Source: Hydractinia symbiolongicarpus (taxonomy: Eukaryota; Cnidaria; Hydrozoa; Anthoathecata; Hydractiniidae). Taken from it: a stretch of DNA of 64,000 nt. Location of the stretch: assembly GCF_029227915.1 (NCBI RefSeq), contig NC_079879.1, positions 13,516,001 through 13,580,000 on the forward strand, written 5' to 3'. A model generated the notes under the pieces. That model searched no databases. It was not told where the DNA came from and saw nothing but the letters and a program-made list of their open reading frames with translations. The position numbers and the translations under genes are program-made. Below are positions 10,401 through 18,928 of the stretch, one piece after another; the stretch's first letter is position 1, and each line of letters opens with the position of its first letter.

Positions 10401-13400
10401 TGAAGTATAGTAAACGCCTTGTTCAATTTTTTAGAATAAAGATAATCCAGAGGAAATTGATGCTGCAATAGGAACAGTTGAAAATGATGTGAAGGATTTG
10501 TCTAAACAGGTAAAATTCACTTTCCAATGCACGGTTTTATTGTCAACGTTTGCCTCGATAACTCAAATACAGTTCTTTGTTGTCTCTCTTCTGTCTCTTC
10601 TAATGTTTTGTTTTTCTTATCTTTATTTGTTTGGGAGCAAAGTGTGCTTCATAATTTTAGTTACGTAAATCTGTCGCCGATCATTTGTCAGACTCTTTCA
10701 TGGATGCCAGTTCTCCATTAACATTGCTTATTGAGGCTGCAGAGACTGGTGATCAGAAAAAAATTAAAGAATATTCTGACAGGTTTTCCAAGCATGCAAG
10801 AAAATTATCAGAGGTAGATTTTGAATTACCGCATTGCATTTTAATTGTTTTGTAGTATGTAACGCAATGTTACCTGGGTACTTGGAACATTGATGATCGT
10901 TGTCTTTGTGTTTAAAGTTAAAAAATGACGATTAACGATCTTTTAAGTATACATACTAGTTGTTTTATCGGACATAGACAGTATTCTGTAAAAAAATTGG
11001 TTTTCTAATGGCTTTTTGTACTGTAGTACACGCTCTTTTTTATCAGAATACCAAAATTCTAATCTTTCTATGGCTATTATTCTGGTTTCTTTATTGTTCT
11101 AAACAATAGACGTCTATTTCTTATATTAATACAAAAGCTGTATCTGTCTGTCTGTGACCGGCAAAGTCGATTATATTTTGTACAATTTTCCTTGAAAACG
11201 ACTTTAAAATATCTTCTATAAATGTGCCGTATTTTATAAAAGTTTTGTTAAGTTTTTAATTGGCTAGAACTCACGTGATTTAATAAAATGCTATTGTATT
11301 GTGATTTGTCGCGACGAGTTTTAAAACCACGGGTAATGTACAAGTATTTAGTTAGTGAACCTCTTCTTATGAATAACACTTTTCCTTTTTGTGTTCTTAG
11401 GTATCCACATTAGCTTGTACTTTATCAGATAACGCTGAAGGAGTCAAAATGGCCAGGATTGCAGCTAGACAACTCGATCTTTTTTACCCGCAGGTATGAT
11501 TCCTCTCTCTTTATTGACGACTTAATTTGTGTATACTTATTGAACAATTTTTTCTATAATTATTCATTTATTTATTTATTTATTAGGTTCTAAGTGCTGC
11601 GACCACACTCGGTGCACGACCACATAGTAAAGTTGCGCAAGAAAACATGGACACGTTTCGTGATGTATGGGAAGAACAAGTGAGGCTACTCACCGAGGCT
11701 GTAGACGACATCACCACAGTAGATGACTTCCTGATCGTCTCTGGTAAGATACTGTATTTGTCCACCAGTGTGTCGAAACAGCTTTGATACAATGTTCTAA
11801 ATCTTTAATCTTTTACGAAATTTGCAAGATAAACTTTTTCGGAAGTTATAATTTGGAACTTGAGAGAGAGAGAGAGAAATGATTCGTATTTTTAAATGTA
11901 GATCAATCTTGTCAATTTCTCTACTAGAGGGTCACATTTTGGAGGACATCAACTTATGTGTAAAAGCAGTGGACGAGCGTGATGTTGAAGCATTAGATTT
12001 GAAGGCAGGCGCTGTTCGCAGTCGCATCACACGAGTGAGAGAAGTTGTTTCAGCAGAAATGGAGAATTATGAAAGTGGACCTTTTACAGAAGCAGTCAAT
12101 CGCTCTGTGCATATTATGACAAATAACAGTACGAATAGTTTGTATTTTCTTTGTAGTTTTGTTTCTTTTTGTTTCTTTTTAATTGTTTTTTTTGTTGTTT
12201 GTTGTTTGTGCTTTCAGTTTTTTTGTGTTTTTGTTTATTGTTTGTTGTTAATTTTGTGTATTTGTTTTTGTTTAGTTTAGTTTAGTTTGTTTTGTTTTGT
12301 TTTGTTTTGTTGTAACCTTTACTTGTTTTTTGTAGTAATGCCACAGTTTGTTGAATATGTCGAATATCTGATCGAAGCGTTAAGCCAAGCTACTTTAGTT
12401 ACTGACACTGACAAGAACTCATTTATTGACGCTGTTAGACTTGTTTACGAAGGGATGAGAGATATTAGAAAGTCTGTTGCAATGAGGAAGGTATGGACCC
12501 GGTACCTTAAGGGCTACATGCGGTATTACTTTGTGCTAACAAATGGAAGTTTTTTTTTTAAGCCTTCGAGTGATTCAGAGAGTGAATCTGAAGACGATTG
12601 GGATCACGAAGAAACGTTGCTGAGCAAAATGGCGGATGCGCTAGCAAAACGCAAAGAAAAATTTGCTTACCAGCAACTGAAAGCCGGAGGTTTGTTTTTA
12701 AACATTTAAGAAATTAGATAAAATAATAAATTGTGTTTGACTTATCAGAAAATAAATAAATAGAGCTGTTAAATAAAATTTACTTAATATCACGATACTT
12801 TATCCTTAGGAAAGGTTCAGTTTGAACTTCATAGTGAAGGGCGTGACGACCCAGGCTGTCAAGGTATTGCGTCCATAGTTGTAAATGGTGTGGAGCATTG
12901 TCCCAAAAAGCAAGGTCACAATGTTGTTGTGTTAGATAAGGTTGGAGATGTTATTTCCACCAAGGCTTTCGATACGGCGGAACATCGCGAGGGCGCTGCA
13001 ATGTCCAAGTACCTAGAAGATATACCTGAGGACCACGTTGCACTGATTGCTGTTCAAGGAACATCAGGTACGTTAAGGAAACGTAGTGTAAATGTATGAT
13101 TGGTTTTCTGCATAGTCTAACTTTTCATGTGTTTACTTTTTACTCGGCTTTAGGGGAGGGTGTTAGCGCTGCAAATTCCGCTTTGAAACGACTTGGTGCA
13201 GTGGAGCCTATCAATCCTGGACATGGTTGTTCTTGGGCATTTGCTGGTTACAAAGGAAATCACCGCGATAAAAGCTGGGTGTCGCAAATTTACCGACCTC
13301 GTTACCAGGGTCCGGCCATGATTTCTGATACGATCAATACACCCGCAGCGGACATGGGTAAGGTATATTTCTATTGTGCTACTCACAATGCCTGTCATAT

Positions 13401-16400
13401 AAAATTAAATTTTTCATGCTCTGTTTTGTTTCTGCGCAGGCAAAATATTGGTAGAAATCAACTCAGAAGGTGCTGAAGATGAACCCTACTTACGAAACGC
13501 ATCTATCAAAGTAAACGGAATCGAAAGATGCCCCGTGGGACGCGGAATGAATATAGTATTGCTGGATAATGCTGGCAATTACTTAATGTCGAAGAATTTT
13601 GATACTGCAGATCCACAGATTGGTCCCAGTGAGGGCTACAAAATGAAATTGTTTCTTGATAATCTTCCCAATGGAAGAATTGTTTGCTTGTCATCTTTAG
13701 AAAACGTTGGTAAGTTGTCTCCAGTAAAGAAACTGCTCTGCTCTACATCATGTTCTGCATTTTACACAGTGACAACGAGAACTGATTATTTCAGGCGATG
13801 GTATGAAAGAGATTGTTCCCGCTCTCCTTAACATTGGCGCAGAACTACCTCTTAATCCGAGTGAGAATGGCTCGTTGGCCTTACTTGGATACACTGGTCC
13901 CAAAGGAGCGGATTGGGTAAAGCAAGTTATTAGTAAGAGAGGCGAAGGTCCATCAAAAATCGTTGAATTTTTCATTACACCAGCTGCGGAGGAGGAAGTA
14001 AACGAGGGACACGAAGTGTTGTCAGACTATGAAACGATTAATATGGATGATTTGACACGCGATTCACAAACTGATAATAAACATACTGCTATCAAAAGAA
14101 GTGCACGGGTAAGTAGCTGGTCGTAAAACGTTTTTCCTGATTTTCTCAGTTTTTTATAATAGCGGATTTTTATGAAGTTGGTATGACGTCATAGTTTTTG
14201 TTACGATCACTCGTCAGTAAACAGAGGACAGGAGAAAAATCTTTTTATGTGTTTGTTTTTGTTATTATATTTCTTATATTTCTCGCTTGTAAATTACTTT
14301 AAGCATTACATTCCATCGTTATTTTTACCGATTATGATATGATGATATAGGTCTTCGTACACTGGATTTTGTCAGGCATTTTTTTAAACTATTTTCTCGG
14401 TCGAAATATCACATGGTACCACTTACCCTACCCTTCCGTTTTTTACTTGTAACTTCTGTTTGCCTGGCTTATTTTGCTTGAAACTTTTAATAGCTGAGTT
14501 TCTGTCTATATGAATTTGATTTGGGAAAAAAATTAAAGTTGCGCCCTCAACAGGTGGCCAGCTACGCCCATATTTCTAAGGTCCCTTATGCAAAAATTAA
14601 ACATAATTTTTTTTAGAATATAAAGTGAATTTTACGATATATGGTCAATATATTAGTTTTATATTTTATTGTGTAGTGTTTACGTCTTTATTATGCCCTC
14701 ACATATTATTTTGCGCCAAGTGGGTGTAATTTACACCCGCATTTTGCGGCAAATCAGTTTTTATCGGTTTGGCACCCCATTTTTGGTTTAATTAACAGTT
14801 CTAGCACAATAGGCACCTTATTACATAAGTGTTGCCCTAAATAACATTAAGACACAAATTTGCTAAGTATTATATAAAAACTGTTTTGAAATTTCCATAG
14901 TCAACATAAGATAATAAGATAATAAATATAGTAATTTTAGCGCCTCAATAACATAATCGGTAGACCTGTAATTAAAACAAAGGACTAAAATCAAATATTC
15001 TAGAAGAAAAAAATTGTGCAATTTGATCTTTTAGAGCATATTTGCATATTATATACTCAAAAAAATGAAAACCAAGCAATTTTTATAATTTTGCTGACGT
15101 CAGCAATTTATCACGTGACTTAAACTAAACATTTTTCCGCCATTTTAATTATTTTATGTCAGTTAACATTTGTGCCAAATATTTTTCAAAATAAGCAAGT
15201 AGATCAGAAAATATAGGGGTAGGGCATTTTTGCCACCCCCCCCCCCCCCCCCCACCCACAACCTTTGACCAGGTCACTCAGACCCCAACCTAAATAGGGT
15301 TAAACAAGAACTACACATATCTGAATTAAAGTAAAGCTAAACTAGCAAAAATTCCCATAAAACTACACAATATGACAGGTTTGAATTTGGAAAAATAATT
15401 CAACAAAAACCAATACGGACCTGCAAATAGCTTTAATAGCCGACCGGGAGAATATCCCAATAATCTTACAGAGATATTGGAAATGTTATCACCATGTCTT
15501 CATTAATTTTCGCGGGAAGTTTTTTTTTTAAAAACTCTGCATTACCCTACGGTTTTGCTCTATAATTTGTGTAAGAAATTTCGAATAATGATGGACATGT
15601 AAAAAAACACTTGTTATTTAATTTATTTTTAATTGTCTGTAGTATTTTTTCCATTATGTAAAGTTTTCCCTATATGCTTGTAAGAAAAAAAAGTAACTTA
15701 TAACTTGCAAAATACATTAATAATAACAAAAGCTATTTTGTCCTCGTTTCAGTAAAATATTTTTAAGATTAAAATAATTTTTTTCATGTTTCAGTCTGTG
15801 ATGAGAGCTCTTCCTGAAGAAGAGAAAGCCAAAATCAATAAACTCGCTGAAGGTTTGACAGTGGAAAAGAACCGTCTGATAACAGAGGTAAATAAATGGG
15901 ATGAGCAAGGCAATGACATTATTGTGTTAGCAAAGCGGATGTGCATGGTCATGATGGACATGAGTGACTTTGCAAGGTGAACTTTTTTTCAATTTATAAG
16001 GACGTGTATGTACAGTATACTTCCGATAACTCGAATTTTCGAGGAATTAAGTTTGTTTTTTCTTGTTTTCTGCGAGTCGAACTCAAACAAACTGTACACA
16101 TTCATTGAAAATATTTTCTAAATGTGTTTTATTAGTGTTTTTTTTTTCTATTTTTTCTTAAAGTTCAAGTTATCGAGTGTTTTTTGATCCAGGAAACTGC
16201 TAAAATAGTTACTTAGCGAGTGTTTGTATTATTGGGGTACGACTTATCGATTGATTGTTATAAAAAATATTAGCGAAGGTTTAAAGGAAATTCGAAAACA
16301 GTTCCAGTTACTGGGGTTAAAATGAACAGGATCATACTCTATATTCTTTTTCTTTAATAATAGAGGTTCGGGTCCTTTAAAGACGACCATGGATGTTGTT

Positions 16401-17737
16401 AGAGCAGCTGAGGTAAGAATATTTCGACTAATACTTGAACCCTGTTCTTTCCGGGATATAGGGGACAAGTGTAATGTGGGATGAGGTGCGCAAATGCCCT
16501 ACTCCTTGTGTTGGATTGTAAGTCATAAAACGTAGTGCGAATGTTGTTAGAAATCATACCTTAAATGCTGAAGTCAGCATTTTTGTTGAAACTCTAGTTT
16601 TAAGAGATCTATTGATTGGCATATATTTGCAGTAATATTTGGTCTTTCAATTCCATAATTATATAAAATCAGCCATCAGGAGTCTTAAGGTCATTGCGTT
16701 TACTGTATTTCAACCAATTCTCATCGTGCAACTGTTGTGTCACGATTCTAGTGTGACAATCTGTTATGCATGTTGTGCAGTTTATTTAAAATGCGAGAAA
16801 AAGCAAAAGCTGCACATATCGCGCGACATTTAGTACTACTGTTGTGCCATGCTGTGGAGATGTTATATCGTTCGACTAAAAACACGTTACTGGATAGTCA
16901 AAATGGTGAACGACAAGTGTTAGCAATGTGTCATTAGACTGTGGTACGATGGCAGTGCAACAGTCGCGCTATAATAAAAGTTTAGTGGAAACCAAGCTAA
17001 TAAATTTAATCCTTTTTATGTGTAGAAAATTGCGAAATATGGAGCTCAGATGAACAAATTGGCTAGTGAGATTGCCGAAATGGTAAGACTGTTTCTTTTT
17101 GAACTTGTCACAAAGAATAATGGAACTATTTGGATATTTTGCTTTTTTAATTTTAGTGTCCACATAGTCACACAAGAAGCGACTTACTTGCATATCTTCA
17201 GCGTATAGCGTTGTACTCACATCAACTGACTATTACCGCGCGTGTCAAATCTGATGTTCATATGATCAGTGGAGAGGTTATCATGTCGGGAGTAAGTTTT
17301 AAATATGCACCAAATTAAGTTTTTAATTTTAACTCACTCACATTTGATGTCTACATGATGTATTTGCCGTTCTTATTATTATTCTGTGTTTTTTTTAGGC
17401 TGAGAACGCAACGTCTCTAATTGAAGCTGCTAAAAACCTGATGAATGCTGTCATCTTGACGTTAAAAGCATCTTATATCGCTTCCACAAAACATAGAACT
17501 GACGGAGTAAGTAAATAACTTTTTTGTTTGTTTGATTGTTTGTTTGTTTGTTTGTGTTCAGAGTCGCCTGTATGTATTGCATCTTTTTTCCAGTTACAAG
17601 TTGTCAGTTGGCGCATGCGTGCTCCTGAGAAGAAGCCGCTGTTCAAGGTTGACACTCTCAACAAAACCCGTCCTATTCGTGCAACTGACTTTGATGTAGC
17701 ATCCTCGCCAACTGAAGGTTTGAATGATTTCTTGTAA
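4458..17737 (+). CDS. CTNNA-like: Alpha-catenin with two inserted ILEI domains (N-terminus off window)
   Basis: Cytoskeletal adaptor linking cadherin/beta-catenin to F-actin. Exons: 4458-4624, 4728-4847, 4941-5030, 7591-7764, 9858-10061, 10435-10509, 10661-10813, 11401-11493, 11587-11743, 11928-12128, 12336-12490, 12563-12689, 12810-13067, 13154-13357, 13440-13709, 13795-14108, 15795-15976, 16364-16412, 17026-17082, 17157-17291, 17399-17506, 17594-17737. All phases agree, giving 1144 residues visible. Residues 1-529 are the N/M helical bundles (RALLSSVTRLLCVADMADVY; NIQ-type LTLLIEAAETGD). Residues 530-545 are the acidic Ser linker (SSDSESESEDD). Residues 572-725 and 726 to about 876 are two ILEI domains. 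Residues 921-1144 are the actin-binding domain (NDIIVLAKRMCMVMMDMSDF, LLAYLQRIALYSHQL, APEKKPL). The family is normally about 900 residues with no ILEI domain; the 391-residue linker region is the novelty. About 105 N-terminal residues are missing upstream. Confidence 0.95.
5496..5873 (+). pseudogene. Unassigned ORF tail in intron, probably mobile-element derived
   Basis: Open frame of 125 codons, same strand as alpha-catenin, not spliced into it. The C-terminal part is Lys/Asp-rich (MKKNNMLIDRFRELVNKLKK, FVDFTEIKDPVSD) and ends KGAKNIRTFFKTLLKK and a stop. The end resembles a PIP-box-like I-x-x-F-F motif at a disordered C-terminus. Upstream the frame is broken but other frames keep protein-like text (FLIHRCAQVFIQSHQTT), as in a decaying gene. 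No family is recognised. Confidence 0.3.
7096..7495. repeat. 40-bp minisatellite, about ten copies, in alpha-catenin intron
   Basis: Unit of 40 bp built around CCATGACGCCACACGG then TACAACACACGAGCATAAAC. About ten head-to-tail copies are nearly identical; single changes (GACACCACACGG near 7379, CACACCGTAC near 7465) mark individual units. Because 40 is not a multiple of three and the unit lacks stops on the minus strand, three long artificial ORFs appear there; these are not genes. Confidence 0.95.
8239..9120. repeat. Repeat element with six internal ~129-bp tandem units
   Basis: The left part begins GCTAACAAAAAATACAGCC. Then about six units follow, starting near 8317, 8448, 8573, 8705, 8835 and 8962. 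Each contains GACAAAAAATCAAAATTTTG, TTCAGCATACTTT, GTTAACTGTGCC, a TTTTTGGACCAATTTTGGCC block and AAATGACATTT. The right part ends GGTACGAAGTTT then CATCTGTGACG. A one-unit version of the same element lies at 42593-42845 and again at 47451-47703. It lies inside the alpha-catenin intron 7765-9857. Confidence 0.85.
9666..9743 (+). CDS. Possible alternative first exon of alpha-catenin
   Basis: An ATG opens a 26-codon frame (MEGSLVDKYMEECKLDFYMN, ALDTAV) ending at a GTATGT donor in phase 0. It would join cleanly to the next catenin exon at 9858 (AQLDQEPEEFYD). The exon before it (7591-7764) already joins 9858 in phase 0 and matches the family there, so this one is not needed in the main transcript. 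It could start a shorter isoform lacking the N-terminal beta-catenin-binding part. No promoter evidence; speculative. Confidence 0.25.
12491..12562 (+). other. 72-nt stop-free phase-0 intron (possible exitron) in alpha-catenin
   Basis: The intron has a GTATGG donor and a poly-T/AAG acceptor. It is 72 nt long, a multiple of three, in phase 0 and without a stop, so retention would add 24 residues (VWTRYLKGYMRYYFVLTNGS then FFFK) exactly between the M domain and the acidic linker. Confidence 0.5.
12563..12689 (+). other. Alpha-catenin acidic linker exon (phosphorylation-linker equivalent)
   Basis: This exon starts PSSDSESESEDDWDHEE, then a charged helix (SKMADALAKRKEKFAY) ending phase 1 at the ILEI module. 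Vertebrate alpha-catenins carry a CK1/CK2-phosphorylated Ser/Thr-Asp/Glu linker at the same place, between the M and actin-binding domains. Several Ser-x-x-Glu/Asp sites are visible, so CK2 control is plausible but inferred. Confidence 0.75.
12810..13357 (+). other. ILEI domain 1 inside alpha-catenin (two exons)
   Basis: Exons 12810-13067 and 13154-13357, both phase 1 at each end. Core motifs: IASIVVNGVEHCP, GHNVVVLDKVGDVISTKAFDT, DHVALIAVQGTSG, ALKRLGAVE and GCSWAFAGYKG. These line up with the FAM3/PANDER ILEI pattern (GLNIALVNG...AFD, LVFVASYDDP, LFSELGS, DSWVFVGAKG). In known proteins (FAM3, POMGNT1, CEMIP/TMEM2) the domain is extracellular or luminal; in POMGNT1 it binds glycans. Here it sits in what should be a cytosolic protein. 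The function in this setting is unknown. Confidence 0.88.
13440..14108 (+). other. ILEI domain 2 plus C-terminal acidic linker (two exons)
   Basis: Exons 13440-13709 and 13795-14108. Motifs: NASIKVNGIERCP, GMNIVLLDNAGNYLMSKNFDT, GRIVCLSSLENVG, ALLNIGAELPL and GSLALLGYTGPKG. The domain ends about VEFFITP. The rest of the second exon encodes an acidic spacer (PAAEEEVNEGHEV...) leading in phase 0 to the actin-binding domain. The internal intron falls at the same site and phase as in domain 1 (after the SG/VG following the third strand). That indicates duplication of a two-exon unit. Confidence 0.86.
14109..15794 (+). other. Alpha-catenin intron 3' of the ILEI module, repeat-bearing
   Basis: Contains no exon. 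It has a poly-C run (15236-15253) in a repeat that also ends AAATAGGGTTAAAC, matching the family at 2837 and 61504. It also has a 17-nt perfect palindrome GGGTGTAATTTACACCC at 14722-14738. Confidence 0.7.
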
Positions 17738-18928
17738 TGGGTTAAGCTTTGTACCTGGATCCTAGTTTTATACGTGAGATTATAGCTATACACGAACCAC
17801 GAAGTTTATTTTACCCTGCCTAGATGTAAAGTACAGTGTATGCTACATTGGATGCACAAGCGAACTAGCTACCTTTTTTTTATCTCGTCTTGATTGGATT
17901 TTTACCTTTTTTTATTTGTTATACGCATTTTGCACCTTGACACTGTTGTAAAGTTTTAAATGTGGAAATTTTTTTTATTATTTTTTTTATTACTTTTTTG
18001 TTGTTTACTTTCTCTTTATTTAAGAATATTTTATTGAATTATTTTGGTGTAATGCATGGATTTAACGTTATTTTTCCAACTTATTTAACATATTCACAAT
18101 ATCTTATCATGTAACGTGAATGTACATTATTTTAAAACGAAGATTTCACTTTTCAAAAAATATTTCTTCTTGCATGCACAAGCAAGTTATTGTTTTACAT
18201 ATTATTTCCAAATATAGTTTCTACGGGATAGCCACTTAGTGTTGAAAGTGCCTACCTGAATTCCTCACACTGTTATAAATGAATGTATACACTGCCTGCC
18301 GAATTCCCTTTCATGGTATGTTAGTAATGTGGAACTAGCTAAACACACCTACGCTGTGGACTCCTGTGATTACGAAACGAAGCCCATAATTACTCGACCA
18401 CGCTCCTCTTAATGACCACTGAGACATTATGAGCAAACATATACATAATTCCGTCTGATATCGAACTAGTTTGATTTTCTTGGCTGCTGCACCAAATGTT
18501 CTTACTTTCTCAGTTGATACCTCAAAAGTATTCTCAAAGTGAGTGATGAATGCATGCTTGATTTGAATGGCGCATATTTTTTTTATTGTTTGCTCTCACA
18601 ATCCGTATAATTTGTGGGAATTTGAGGAATTCTGAAGTCATTTAATTTCCGTTATTACACAAAAATTCATCGAAATAGTATATCTGTAATTTACGAGAAG
18701 TCGTTTGACATTATAAGTAGTTATACATGAACATCTAGCTCGTGTAGCGTATATATCTAGTGAAGCGAATAATTCCATGCGTGCTTTACGCAGGTGGCAG
18801 GCCTAGGTTAAGTAAATATGGTAGATAGAAATTTTGAAAGAAGAAGAGTTTTTAATGTAAATAATATAAAGATTTTATAGTGGAATTGATTCTTAATTAA
18901 GAACTGTCTTTGTCTGTTACTTTACCAA
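17738..18928. other. Intergenic: alpha-catenin 3' region and SLC17 5' region
   Basis: 1.2 kb between two genes in the same orientation. No ORF, RNA gene or clear repeat was recognised. It must hold the catenin 3' UTR and the SLC17 promoter and 5' UTR, but I cannot place a TATA box or polyadenylation site with confidence. Confidence 0.6.

Noticed and set aside
12563-14108. ILEI module as an assembly chimera or nested gene
   Set aside because: All five exons are on the same strand, in continuous phase with catenin exons on both sides, with no start or stop of their own. The acidic family linker precedes the module directly.
14722-14738. 17-nt palindrome GGGTGTAATTTACACCC as an operator or regulatory site
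   Set aside because: A single site deep in an intron, in repeat-rich DNA, with no known factor; kept only as a note.
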